Source: an uncultured Tissierellia bacterium
GTDB taxonomy: Bacteria; Bacillota; Clostridia; Tissierellales; Peptoniphilaceae
Assembly: GCA_937923265.1 (NCBI GenBank)
Contig: CALAJY010000012.1
Location: 1-21,973, forward strand
Direction: 5' to 3'
DNA: 21,973 nucleotides
The translations under genes and the position numbers were made by a program. Positions 5,906 through 13,737 of the stretch are shown here, piece by piece. Each line of letters opens with the position of its first letter. The stretch's first letter is position 1. A model generated the notes under the pieces. It saw only the letters and a list, made by a program, of their open reading frames with translations. It was not told the origin of the DNA and made no database searches.

Positions 5906-5917
5906 GAGGTGGGAACT

Positions 5918-7153
5918 ATGGATATCACGGAAAAACTTCAAATCCTGACCAATGCGGCCAAGTATGATGTGAGCTGTTCCTCCAGCGGTTCGCGAAGAAA
6001 AAATCGTGGGGGAATCGGTCAGGCCGCATCTTCGGGAATCTGTCACAGCTGGAGTGAGGACGGGCGGTGCATCTCCCTGTTAAAAGTTCTCCTTACCAAT
6101 CGCTGCGTCTACAACTGCCGCTACTGTGTGAATCGAAGAGAGCATCTTTGCCCAAGGGCCTCTTTTACCCCGCGGGAGCTTGTGGACTTGACCTTACACT
6201 TTTATCGGCGAAATTACATCGAGGGTCTTTTTCTTTCCTCGGCGGTAGAGAAATCGCCCGATGATACGATGATCCAGTTGATTGAGGTGGCACGACTGCT
6301 TCGGGAAGAGGAGAATTTTACGGGCTATATCCACATGAAGGGGATTCCGGGAACCTCTCCGGAGCTCATTCGTCGTCTGGGATTTTTTGTGGACCGCATG
6401 AGTGTGAATATCGAATTGCCCACTCCAAATGCGCTGGCATTGTTGGCCCCCGAAAAGAAAGAGGAACAGATTCTGAAACCCATGAACCAATTGATGGAGG
6501 GAATCGGTGAAAATCGAAGGGAGCGAAAGCACAGCCGAAAGCTTGCTCCGTTTCTGCCAGCGGGACAATCGACCCAGATGATTGTGGGGGCGAGCCGAGA
6601 AACCGACTGGACGATTCTGAAGCGCAGTCACCTGCTCTATCAAACCTATGCGATGAAACGGGTCTTCTATTCGGCATTTGTACCGGTGGTGGCCTCTCCC
6701 TACACGGAAGGGTTACCCAAGGTTCCACTTCTCAGAGAACATCGCCTCTATCAGGCCGACTGGCTGTTGCGGTTTTATGGCTTTCAGGTCAATGAACTTT
6801 TCGACTCCGCTCATCCCAACATGGATCTTCACATGGATCCGAAGCTGCTTTGGGCGATTCAACACCCCGAGCGATTTCCCATCGAGTTGAATCGGGCGAG
6901 CTATGAGGTGCTTCTACGCGTCCCCGGGCTGGGAAGAAGGAGTGTCAACAAAATCATAAGCGCCCGGCGATATGCCCCGCTCCATTATGATGACTTAAAA
7001 GCGCTACGGATTTCTGTGAAACGTGCGTGCCCCTTCATCACGGTGCAAGGGAAATACTATTGGAAGGGACCCGTGGATCCCCGGCGGCTCTATTCCTGGT
7101 TTCGAAATCAGAAACGGGAGACACCGGCAGCGGAACAATTGAGCTTCCTTTGA
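5918..7153 (+). CDS. Putative DNA modification/repair radical SAM protein (TIGR03916 type)
   Basis: The 411-residue product carries the radical-SAM cluster motif C63-x3-C67-x2-C70 (NRCVYNCRYC), preceded by a conserved YDVSCSSSGS segment (16-25). A helix-hairpin-helix DNA-binding motif, VLLRVPGLGRRSVNKI, lies at about 332-347. This architecture is that of the family annotated as putative DNA modification/repair radical SAM protein. It would bind a 4Fe-4S cluster and S-adenosylmethionine and act on DNA, but its reaction is not established. I start it at ATG 5918 (SD GAGGTGGG 5906-5913; MDITEKLQIL is the family N-terminus) rather than ATG 5900, which lies inside the LexA box. It forms an operon with the next gene, 20 bases downstream, its usual partner family. 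SOS control supports a repair role. Confidence 0.92.
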   Translation: MDITEKLQILTNAAKYDVSCSSSGSRRKNRGGIGQAASSGICHSWSEDGRCISLLKVLLTNRCVYNCRYCVNRREHLCPRASFTPRELVDLTLHFYRRNYIEGLFLSSAVEKSPDDTMIQLIEVARLLREEENFTGYIHMKGIPGTSPELIRRLGFFVDRMSVNIELPTPNALALLAPEKKEEQILKPMNQLMEGIGENRRERKHSRKLAPFLPAGQSTQMIVGASRETDWTILKRSHLLYQTYAMKRVFYSAFVPVVASPYTEGLPKVPLLREHRLYQADWLLRFYGFQVNELFDSAHPNMDLHMDPKLLWAIQHPERFPIELNRASYEVLLRVPGLGRRSVNKIISARRYAPLHYDDLKALRISVKRACPFITVQGKYYWKGPVDPRRLYSWFRNQKRETPAAEQLSFL

Positions 7154-7173
7154 GAACGGTGAAAGGACCGATC

Positions 7174-7917
7174 ATGATCTATTACTACGATGGGAAAGTG
7201 GCGGGCTTTCTCACTGCCTTCCTGGATGCCTGGGAGGATGAAGAAGCCCTCTTTTCCCGTGACCAAAGACAAACCTCGTTTTTCCCCGGAAAAGTGGTGC
7301 GAACAGATGCCGAGCTGGCGAATCGGGCAAAGAGGCGCTTGCAGGAACGGCTGGGTGTGAGTTTTGTACGAGAACTTCCTTATGCCTTAGCCGGCCAAAG
7401 TGAAGAAGTGGGAAATCTCACCTACCGCGTGCTGAAGAAGGCTCTTTCCACATCACCGGCAATGTTTTCTTCCTGCGATCGCGATGTGCTTGCCTGGCGC
7501 CATCTCGTGCAGCGAGTGCGTCATGAGCTGCACCAGTACAAGGGCCTGCTGCGGTTCCGGGAAACCGAAGAGGGCAATCTCTTTGCCTGTCTGGAACCCG
7601 AGAACCTCATTCTTCCCCTCCTGGCAAACTTCTTTCGCAAGCGTCTTCCCCGGGAAAGATTTCTCCTCTTTGATACGAGACGGGGGCTGGCCTGTTATGT
7701 GGAACAAGGAGGGGCTCCGCAAGAATTCCAGGATACGGTTTTTTGTTTTCAAGAAGGAGACAGGGAGGAAAGGATTCGTCAGGCCTGGCAGATCTTCTAC
7801 CAAACGGTGGGAATCGAGGAACGAAAGAATACGGCCCTGATGGTCAAAAACATGCCCAAGCGGTTTTGGAAGTATCTGCCCGAGAAATGGGAGGAAAATC
7901 GAGAAAAGGGGAAATAA
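7174..7917 (+). CDS. TIGR03915-type DNA metabolism protein (DUF4130), partner of the radical SAM protein
   Basis: The 247-residue product starts MIYYYDGKVAGFLTAFLDAW and has EPENLILPLLANFFRKRLP in the middle and NMPKRFWKYLPEK near the C-terminus, which match the family of probable DNA metabolism proteins (DUF4130). The same domain is found fused to UdgX-type uracil-DNA-binding proteins in other bacteria, pointing to DNA damage handling; its activity is unknown. The ATG at 7174 has SD GAAAGGA at 7161-7167. A longer frame from 7027 would overlap the radical-SAM gene by 127 bases and is rejected. A terminator follows. Co-transcription from the LexA-box promoter is likely. Confidence 0.88.
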   Translation: MIYYYDGKVAGFLTAFLDAWEDEEALFSRDQRQTSFFPGKVVRTDAELANRAKRRLQERLGVSFVRELPYALAGQSEEVGNLTYRVLKKALSTSPAMFSSCDRDVLAWRHLVQRVRHELHQYKGLLRFRETEEGNLFACLEPENLILPLLANFFRKRLPRERFLLFDTRRGLACYVEQGGAPQEFQDTVFCFQEGDREERIRQAWQIFYQTVGIEERKNTALMVKNMPKRFWKYLPEKWEENREKGK

Positions 7918-7921
7918 AAAA

Positions 7922-7966
7922 CCCGGAGGGAGACTTTGGAATATCTCCTTCCGGGCTCTTCTTTTT
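7922..7966. terminator. Terminator between the repair operon and the metallopeptidase gene
   Basis: CCCGGAGGGAGA (7922-7933) pairs with TCTCCTTCCGGG (7944-7955), with one G-U pair and a ten-base loop. On the plus strand the stem is followed by CTCTTCTTTTT. On the minus strand it is followed by a short T run (complement of the A run at 7915-7921), so it can also end the convergent metallopeptidase transcript. Confidence 0.88.
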
Positions 7967-8834
7967 AGAGATCAGAGCTCGTGGGATATTTGTTTGTATC
8001 AAAGGTGTTGTATTCGGAGAGATTGCCTGCCTCATAGCCCTTTTTGAACCAGCGTGTTCGCTGTTCGCTGCTTCCGTGGGTGAAGGACTCCGGCTGCACA
8101 GAACCCTGCATGCGCTTTTGAATCGTGTCGTCTCCGATCGCCCAGGCGGTGGAGATTGCTTCATCGATATCCCCGGGATCCAGATAGCCCTTGTCCTTTT
8201 GGTACCTGGCGACAACTCCCGCGAGGTAATCCGCCTGCAACTCCAAGCGGACCGTGAGTGCGTTGGCCTCCTCCTTGGAAACCCGCTGGCGCATCTGGTT
8301 CACCTTGTCGAGGATGCCCAATACTTTTTGCACATGGTGACCCACCTCATGAGAGATGACATAGCTCATGACGAAATCCCCCTCCTTCGCATTGAACTCC
8401 TTGAGTAAAGTCCGGTAGAAGGACAGGTCCATGTAGAGGGCTTCATCCTGTCCGCAGTAGAAGGGACCGACCCCGGAACTGGCAACTCCACAGCCCGTGC
8501 TCACCTGATTCTGGAACACCTTCATCTTTGGCTCCCGATACCGAACGTTATACTGTTTCAGGATGGCATTCCAAGCATCCTCCGTATCGGCAAGAACCAC
8601 GGAGGAACACTCATAAAGTGTCTTTTCCTCCTTGCTCAGCTGAATTTCCTCCTGTTGCGTTTGCTGGCCCACGCCTCCGGTTCCCAGACCGACATTGAGT
8701 CCCATCAAGGGATTTCCGGTCAAAAGAAACACCAAGAGTCCCAGAATGATTCCACCGCCACCGATGGCCATTCCCGTTCTTCCACGACCGCCGCTTCCGA
8801 TATTTGAACTACCTCTTCGACCTCTCCACTGCAT
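7965..8834 (-). CDS. Neutral zinc metallopeptidase, YpfJ family (membrane-anchored)
   Basis: The 289-residue product belongs to the putative neutral zinc metallopeptidase (YpfJ) family. A short basic N-terminus (MQWRGRRGSS) is followed by a glycine-rich stretch and one hydrophobic segment at about 22-45, which would anchor it with the catalytic domain outside. The zinc motif HEVGH is at 162-166, and RLELQADYLAG (196-206) supplies the downstream acidic ligand. A GCG/YCGQDEALYMDL segment (115-136) is also family-typical. The natural substrate is not known for the family. The ATG has a strong SD (GGAGGAGG) upstream. It is monocistronic and convergent with the repair operon. Confidence 0.92.
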   Translation of the reverse strand: MQWRGRRGSSNIGSGGRGRTGMAIGGGGIILGLLVFLLTGNPLMGLNVGLGTGGVGQQTQQEEIQLSKEEKTLYECSSVVLADTEDAWNAILKQYNVRYREPKMKVFQNQVSTGCGVASSGVGPFYCGQDEALYMDLSFYRTLLKEFNAKEGDFVMSYVISHEVGHHVQKVLGILDKVNQMRQRVSKEEANALTVRLELQADYLAGVVARYQKDKGYLDPGDIDEAISTAWAIGDDTIQKRMQGSVQPESFTHGSSEQRTRWFKKGYEAGNLSEYNTFDTNKYPTSSDL

Positions 8835-8848
8835 ACTGTTTCCTCCTC

Positions 8849-8903
8849 CTAGTTAACTAGCTTATTCTTACCCATTTTGAAAGTTATGGGGGATCTTTGT
8901 CAA
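8849..8903 (-). promoter_or_regulatory. Possible metallopeptidase promoter with a 12-base palindrome
   Basis: On the minus strand a consensus -35 TTGACA (8903-8898) is followed after 18 bases by a weak -10, CAAAAT (8879-8874). Between this and the SD lies the perfect palindrome CTAGTTAACTAG (8849-8860), which could be an operator. The -35 is good, but the -10 is poor, so confidence is modest. Confidence 0.4.
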
Positions 8904-8917
8904 ATTCTTCCGCTCGA

Positions 8918-8946
8918 TTTTCAACCCAGGGGGGTCATGGTATGAT
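8918..8946 (+). promoter_or_regulatory. Possible promoter of the HAD-dUTPase pair
   Basis: TATGAT at 8941-8946 is a good -10 hexamer, with a weak -35 TTTTCA at 8918-8923 and a 17-base spacer. It lies 20 bases before the HAD start codon. It is divergent from the metallopeptidase promoter. Confidence 0.45.
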
Positions 8947-8966
8947 AATGGCAATGGGAGGTGGCT

Positions 8967-9800
8967 ATGATCCGTTTACTCTGTTCCGATTTTGACAATA
9001 CCTTGGCGCACCGCACTCGGCTTCATCCCGATACGGTGACTGCCCTGAAAGCGTTGGAAGAGGCGGGGATCGCCTTTTGTATCGTGACCGGCCGGTTAGC
9101 ATCCAACATCCGCGGTCTTCTTGCCGCCTATGGCATTCATTGTCATATTGTCGCAGACAACGGAGCTTATAGCCTTTGGAAAGGGAAGGAGGAGGCGGGA
9201 GGTCGTGTGATCGACCCGGAGGACGTGAAACGGATCATGACCCTGTGTGAGAAGCATCGATGGCCCTATTTTCTTTACGATAAGGAAATCTGCTATCTTC
9301 CCGATGACTTGCTCCCCTTTCTTCGCTGGTCATGGGTGCAGCGGATCATTTCTCATGTTATGAAGTCCCCCGTCCAAGGGGTCAGGGAAGGACTACTCGA
9401 GGGGGAATCGGGTCAGGTATACAAGGCCCTGGTGTTTCCCAGAAAGTCGGATACGGCCCTGGCAAAAGAGGTTTTTGGGAAGGAAGAGGGCCTGTGGGTC
9501 ACCAGCTCCTCAAAACGGAAGGTCGAACTCTGCACCCGGGGCGTGGATAAATGGTTTGGCATTCGGCCGATCATGGACAAGCTGGGAATCACCGCGAACG
9601 AGGTCGCCTGTATCGGGGACTATGATAATGATTTGGAAATGCTGGAGGCATGTGGCTTGCCCTGTGCGGTCGCCAATGCCAATGAGAAGGTAAAGCGCGT
9701 GGCAAAGCTGGTTTTTCCCTCCGCCAAAGAGGGAGGCGTCGCAAAGCTCTGTGACTATTTGAGAGAAGAAGGAAGAGAGGAAACGAAGAATGGAAACTAA
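8967..9800 (+). CDS. HAD-superfamily (Cof-type, subclass IIB) hydrolase
   Basis: The 277-residue product has the four HAD motifs: the nucleophile segment SDFDNTL with Asp8 and Asp10, IVTGR (39-43) as motif II, a Lys in the YKALVF region as motif III, and GDYDNDLEML (217-226) as motif IV. The C2B cap lies between motifs II and III, as in Cof/YidA-type sugar-phosphate or nucleotide phosphatases. I start at ATG 8967, with SD GGGAGGTG at 8956-8963; the GTG at 8961 lies inside the SD. The substrate cannot be told from sequence. It overlaps dut by 11 bases, so a housecleaning phosphatase role in nucleotide metabolism is possible but unproven. Confidence 0.9.
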   Translation: MIRLLCSDFDNTLAHRTRLHPDTVTALKALEEAGIAFCIVTGRLASNIRGLLAAYGIHCHIVADNGAYSLWKGKEEAGGRVIDPEDVKRIMTLCEKHRWPYFLYDKEICYLPDDLLPFLRWSWVQRIISHVMKSPVQGVREGLLEGESGQVYKALVFPRKSDTALAKEVFGKEEGLWVTSSSKRKVELCTRGVDKWFGIRPIMDKLGITANEVACIGDYDNDLEMLEACGLPCAVANANEKVKRVAKLVFPSAKEGGVAKLCDYLREEGREETKNGN

Positions 9801-10227
9801 AGTGACGATGCCGATTCAGGTGCTCGGTCATCAGCCGTCCTATTCCAATGAACATGCGGCAGGGCTGGATCTTCGGCTCACCACCGAAAGCCCCGTTCGT
9901 CTGGAACAGGGGGACCATTTTATTGCCCACACCGGGCTGTCTGTGGAAATTCCGGAAGGCTATTTTGGCCTCATCTGTGTGCGCTCCGGTCTGGGAATGA
10001 AGGGACTCATGCTAGCCAATGCCATTGGGGTCATCGATGAGGACTACCGGGGGGAGATTCGGATTCCCTTCTTTTACCATGGGGAAGAGGAGATGGTTCT
10101 GGAAGATGGAGAACGGGTTGCGCAGATGATTCTGGTTCCCTATGTGCAGGCCCAATGCCGGGAGGTGGAAGAGCTCACCTATTCCCAAAGAGGAAACCGA
10201 GGCTTTGGAAGCTCGGGGCGCTTTTAA
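9790..10227 (+). CDS. dut: dUTP diphosphatase (trimeric dUTPase)
   Basis: The 145-residue product shows all five trimeric dUTPase motifs: AAGLDLRL (23-30), VRSGLGMKG (64-72), GVIDEDYRGEI (80-90) with the catalytic Asp83, GERVAQMIL (107-115), and the C-terminal RGNRGFGSSGRF (134-145) that closes over the active site. It hydrolyses dUTP to dUMP and pyrophosphate, keeping uracil out of DNA and feeding thymidylate synthesis. Motif II has V instead of the usual P before RSG, a minor change. It overlaps the HAD gene by 11 bases and is probably translated with it. Its stop overlaps the dinB stop in a shared TTAA. Confidence 0.95.
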   Translation: METKVTMPIQVLGHQPSYSNEHAAGLDLRLTTESPVRLEQGDHFIAHTGLSVEIPEGYFGLICVRSGLGMKGLMLANAIGVIDEDYRGEIRIPFFYHGEEEMVLEDGERVAQMILVPYVQAQCREVEELTYSQRGNRGFGSSGRF

Positions 10228-11285
10228 GGCTCCTCGTCCCAGAAGCTCATCTGTCTCCTGCCCGCAGAACTCAGATGGGAAGCGGAAAGTCCCAGGAGGC
10301 GAAAGCTCCTATTTGAGGGGATTTCCTGCAGGAGCAGGCGGCCGATTCTTTCCAGCTCCTCCGGGGAATCCGTGGGGGCGCTGAGGGCACGACTTCGGCT
10401 AAAGGTGCGAAAGTCGGAGCTCTTGACCTTTAGCGTTACCGTCTGTGTCAGGAGATTTTCTTTTTTTAGGTCGCTCGAGAGCATTTTGGAATAGACGGCT
10501 ACCTTTTTCGCAAGCAGCGCGGGGGAAGAGATATCCTCTTCAAAGGTTCTCTCGACACCGAGCGACTTTCGATTTCGATTCGGCTCCACGGGATCCTGAT
10601 CCTCACCGCGGATCCGCCGGTAGAGCAAATCCCCCTGTTTTCCCAGGAGCCCGGCAAGCTGCTCCCGGCTGAGAAGATAGAGGTCTTCCAACCGGTGTAA
10701 ACCGAATTGGTGGAGCTTGGCAAGGGCGGCCTTTCCCAGTCCATAGATCTTTTCGAGCGACAGGGGAGGAAGGAGTTCCCTCCAGTTTTCGGAGCTGATG
10801 ACAAAGATGCCGCGAGGCTTCTTCCAATCGGATGCCAGCTTGGCAAAAAATTTGTTATAGGAGATTCCAATCGAGATGGAGAGTCCGGTTTTTTCCTCCA
10901 CCTCATCCTGAATGGTGTGAGCAAGGAAGAGACTCTCCTCGGGTCTTCGAGTGAGGTCGAGATAGGCTTCATCAATGGAACTCTGTTCAAACCGGCGGCT
11001 ATAGCTTTCGAGAATTTCCATGACCTGCCGGCTGAGAAGTCGATAGCGGTCCCGATGCATGGGGACCAATTTCAATTGGGGGCACTGTTGGAGCGCAAGA
11101 TAAACGGGCATTGCGGAATGCACCCCGTATTCCCGGGCCTTGTAATTTGCGGTGGTGATGATCCCCCGCTTGGATTCTCCGGAGAGGGCCATGGGAATTT
11201 CTTTCCATTCCGGATGATCCAACTCTTCTACAGCGGCAAAAAAGGCATCCAAATCCAGGTGAAAAATGCACCGTTCCTTGTCCAT
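10224..11285 (-). CDS. dinB: DNA polymerase IV (Y-family translesion polymerase)
   Basis: The 353-residue product has the Y-family palm motifs FHLDLDAFFAAVE (8-20; metal-binding Asp11) and SSIDEAYLDLT (102-112; Asp105, Glu106), two helix-hairpin-helix segments in the thumb (IYGLGKAALAKLHQFG) and a little-finger domain starting near SLGVERTFEED. The last residues, QMSFWDEEP, look like a beta-clamp-binding peptide (QxSxF type). It copies past damaged bases with low fidelity. The ATG at 11285 has SD GGAGAGG; the frame extends 81 codons further upstream into the divergent rqcP promoter region, but these codons lack family similarity. No LexA box is visible in front of it, unlike the repair operon at 5894. 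Confidence 0.96.
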   Translation of the reverse strand: MDKERCIFHLDLDAFFAAVEELDHPEWKEIPMALSGESKRGIITTANYKAREYGVHSAMPVYLALQQCPQLKLVPMHRDRYRLLSRQVMEILESYSRRFEQSSIDEAYLDLTRRPEESLFLAHTIQDEVEEKTGLSISIGISYNKFFAKLASDWKKPRGIFVISSENWRELLPPLSLEKIYGLGKAALAKLHQFGLHRLEDLYLLSREQLAGLLGKQGDLLYRRIRGEDQDPVEPNRNRKSLGVERTFEEDISSPALLAKKVAVYSKMLSSDLKKENLLTQTVTLKVKSSDFRTFSRSRALSAPTDSPEELERIGRLLLQEIPSNRSFRLLGLSASHLSSAGRRQMSFWDEEP

Positions 11286-11382
11286 GATCCCTCTCCTTTC
11301 TTTTCGTTTCCGAAGCTTTATGTATATAATAGTTGGTAATGAAAGAAGATAGCAACCGTTTTTATAACGGAGGGGGGATGCT

Positions 11383-11631
11383 ATGCGAATTGATAAATTT
11401 TTGAAAAATGCAAGAATTATTAAACGAAGAACCGTTGCCAAGGAAGCCTGTGAAGGCGGCCGTGTGAAGGTGAATGGAAAGACCGCAAAACCGGGAACGG
11501 AGGTTGAGGTGGGCGACGAGTTAGTCATTTCTTTGGGTCAAGCAGATCTTGCTATCCGCGTGAAGGCCGTTCCGGAGCATGTGACCAAGGAGATGGCGGA
11601 TACGATGTACGAAGTTTTGGAGGATAAATAA
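11383..11631 (+). CDS. rqcP: S4-domain ribosome quality control protein RqcP (YabO)
   Basis: The 82-residue product is a lone S4 RNA-binding domain. MRIDKFLKNARIIKRRTVAK (1-20), GGRVKVNGKTAKPG (25-38) and VEVGDELVI (41-49) match Bacillus YabO, now RqcP, in sequence and length. RqcP helps RqcH add alanine tails to stalled nascent chains on free 50S subunits. The start has SD GGAGGGG at 11369-11375. CCGTT/AACGG (11356-11370) forms a small hairpin overlapping the SD. A TATAAT at 11325-11330 is a likely -10, overlapping the dinB control region. It opens the rqcP-divIC-tilS-hpt-ftsH cluster; its stop TAA shares its last base with the next ATG. Confidence 0.92.
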   Translation: MRIDKFLKNARIIKRRTVAKEACEGGRVKVNGKTAKPGTEVEVGDELVISLGQADLAIRVKAVPEHVTKEMADTMYEVLEDK

Positions 11632-12230
11632 TGTCACAATTTCGACCGCTCCTTCCCCAAGAAGAAAAGAATCGACAGGATTCCCCAAAACCGGGGGAGA
11701 GGAGAAGCCGGTCCTCTTCCCGAGCAGAACGCAGACGGGGGCAACCCTCCGGTCTCGTCTCTCGGCAGGGACAGAAGAAGAGAAAGCGGGGCAGACGCCC
11801 CGGGAAGGGGTCGATGGTGCCCTATCTCCTAGTTGCCCTGGCGGTGCTCTTGGTGATTCCCACGCTCATCCACATGAATCGCACCTCCCGGATGTTGGAG
11901 GAAACGGCGAAACAAAAGGAGAGTCTCAATACTGAGAAGAAGGCCTTGGAGAACTCGGTGGCCGAGCTGAAAAACCAGATGTCAAAGGTCAACACCGATG
12001 AGTTTATCGAAAAATACGCTCATGAGAAACTGGGAATGGTTAAACCCAATGAGATTTTGATGAAGGTGGGAAATTCCTACCAGGTGGATGCGGAAAAGGC
12101 AAAAAAGTTAGAAGAGAAGAATGCTTCTGCGAAGAGAAGCGATGAGGAGGCTTCCCGGGAAAGTTCATCCTCCCAAAGCGAAGAATCCGAACAATCCGAG
12201 AGTAAACCCGTGGAATCTCAGGGACAATAA
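11631..12230 (+). CDS. divIC: Septum formation initiator DivIC/FtsB family
   Basis: The 199-residue bitopic membrane protein has a long basic N-terminus (1-60, rich in R, K and S), one transmembrane segment (about 63-80, VPYLLVALAVLLVIPTLI), a coiled coil (about 86-120) and the conserved DEFIEKYAHEKLGMVKPNEI end of the DivIC/FtsB domain. It belongs in the divisome with FtsL and DivIB at mid-cell. The C-terminus is extended by about 40 residues rich in Ser and Glu (160-199), probably disordered and longer than usual. It overlaps rqcP by one base and lies one base before tilS. Position between rqcP and tilS matches the Bacillus order. Confidence 0.92.
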   Translation: MSQFRPLLPQEEKNRQDSPKPGERRSRSSSRAERRRGQPSGLVSRQGQKKRKRGRRPGKGSMVPYLLVALAVLLVIPTLIHMNRTSRMLEETAKQKESLNTEKKALENSVAELKNQMSKVNTDEFIEKYAHEKLGMVKPNEILMKVGNSYQVDAEKAKKLEEKNASAKRSDEEASRESSSSQSEESEQSESKPVESQGQ

Positions 12231-12231
12231 C

Positions 12232-13737
12232 ATGCAGACAGCGAATCCATTATTACAAGAGCTCAAGAAGCATTGGAGCTTCGTGGAGAACCAAAGAGAG
12301 TCGGGAGAGGTTTCCGGCTCTTTTCGATTTTTTATTGGAGTTTCCGGAGGGGGCGATTCCATGGCCCTCTTGCACCTGTGCATGAATTTTTTTCCCCGGG
12401 AAATGATCCGGGTTCTCCACTTTAATCATGAACTGCGAGGGCGTGAAAGCGACCGGGATGAGGAGTTGGTGAGGGCCATTTGCAGACGGTGGGGACTTTC
12501 CTGCAGGGTGGGAAGAGGGAACATCCAGGCACGCGCAAAAGAGACGGGGGAGTCCCTTGAACTCAGTGCCCGGCGAGAAAGATATCTTTTTTTCGACCAC
12601 TGCATTCGGGATTGCCGAGAAGCCGAGGAGGAGGAGATTTTTCCCATTCTCATCACCGCTCACCATCAAGGAGACCAGGCGGAAACCCTCTTGCTCCGCC
12701 TCTTTCGAGGAGCGGGAAGCCGGGGCCTGGGAGGGATTCGACCCTTTTCCTATCGACAGGGGACGGGGGGAACCTATGGCGTGTTCCGCCCCCTTTTGGA
12801 GGTCGCCAAAGAGGACCTCTTGGCCTATGACCGCGCCCATCGGATCCCATGGCGGGAGGACGCCAGCAATGGGGACCTCCTTATACCGAGAAACCGGATT
12901 CGCCATGAACTCCTTCCGCTTTTGCGATCCTCCTACCAGCCCTCCCTGGATAAGACCCTGGCCCAAACCGCCCGTATTTTGGCGGAGGAGGATGCCTACC
13001 TTGCGGAGGAGACGAAACAGGCAGCGGCTGCGATGGTCAAGGACCTGCGGCAGATTCCATCGACAGAGCAGGTGGAATCCCTCTTACGGGAGGCACAAAC
13101 GGGAAATGCGAGGTCGCTGTTACGAAGAAATGCGCTTTTCCTATCGGGCATGGGGATTCCCCGAGAGGACTTTTTAGCCATTCCGGTGGCGCTGCAACGC
13201 CGCTTGCTTCGTTTGGTATTTGGAGCCATGCAGAGGAAAAAGGAGGACGAAGAGGACTTTTTATCCTTCTCTGAGATTGAACAAATTCGTCGACTCTTTT
13301 ATCAAAGCCCGGGTAAAAAACAGGTGCTTTGTGGTATTATGTTTTTAAGTGATTGGGGGGGCGTTATTGCATGTCCTGCCTCTGTCAGGGAGGGGACATT
13401 CCTGCAAAGCCTCCGGTCGGATATCGTTGCCGTTTCCTATGAAAAGGAGCCGGATGCCGATCAATTGCGGAGTCAGCGCTGTTATTTTTATCGAAGCCGG
13501 GAGAAGCCGGCCTTCCGGACCGTGCAACCCGGAGATAAGATGGAGCGCTTTGGAGGCGGGCATCGTGCACTTCGTCTCCTTTTTTCAGAATGGAAGCTGC
13601 CGGTTCCGCTTCGTCGGGAGTGGCCGGTGTTAGCAGATGACCGGGATATCCTTTGGGTGGCTCTTTTAGGGAGAAGCCCTAAGCATAAGCTTAGGGGAGG
13701 GGGACCGGTTTTTTCAATAGAGTGGAGGAAGAGATGA
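12232..13737 (+). CDS. tilS: tRNA(Ile)-lysidine synthase
   Basis: The 501-residue product has the N-type ATP-PPase loop SGGGDS at 38-43, the downstream HFNHELRG, AHHQGDQAETLLLRLFRGAG and IPWREDASN segments typical of TilS, and a divergent C-terminal domain ending KHKLRGGG. It ligates lysine to C34 of the CAU-anticodon tRNA-Ile so that it reads AUA instead of AUG. Start choice: ATG 12232 comes one base after the divIC stop and gives a normal distance to the PP loop, although the SD (CAGGG) is weak, so coupling to divIC is likely. The open frame extends to 12121 inside divIC but is not conserved there. It overlaps hpt by an ATGA. Confidence 0.95.
   Translation: MQTANPLLQELKKHWSFVENQRESGEVSGSFRFFIGVSGGGDSMALLHLCMNFFPREMIRVLHFNHELRGRESDRDEELVRAICRRWGLSCRVGRGNIQARAKETGESLELSARRERYLFFDHCIRDCREAEEEEIFPILITAHHQGDQAETLLLRLFRGAGSRGLGGIRPFSYRQGTGGTYGVFRPLLEVAKEDLLAYDRAHRIPWREDASNGDLLIPRNRIRHELLPLLRSSYQPSLDKTLAQTARILAEEDAYLAEETKQAAAAMVKDLRQIPSTEQVESLLREAQTGNARSLLRRNALFLSGMGIPREDFLAIPVALQRRLLRLVFGAMQRKKEDEEDFLSFSEIEQIRRLFYQSPGKKQVLCGIMFLSDWGGVIACPASVREGTFLQSLRSDIVAVSYEKEPDADQLRSQRCYFYRSREKPAFRTVQPGDKMERFGGGHRALRLLFSEWKLPVPLRREWPVLADDRDILWVALLGRSPKHKLRGGGPVFSIEWRKR

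Noticed and set aside
7027..7173. Upstream start for the TIGR03915-type protein
   Set aside because: It lies inside the radical-SAM gene, whereas ATG 7174 has a clear SD and the family N-terminus MIYYYDG.
10707..11339. Plus-strand 210-codon frame opposite dinB
   Set aside because: It is the complement of the well-supported dinB gene and has no recognisable protein features.
11286..11345. LexA box in front of dinB
   Set aside because: No GAAC-N4-GTTC is present in the 97 bases between dinB and rqcP; SOS control of dinB is not supported here.
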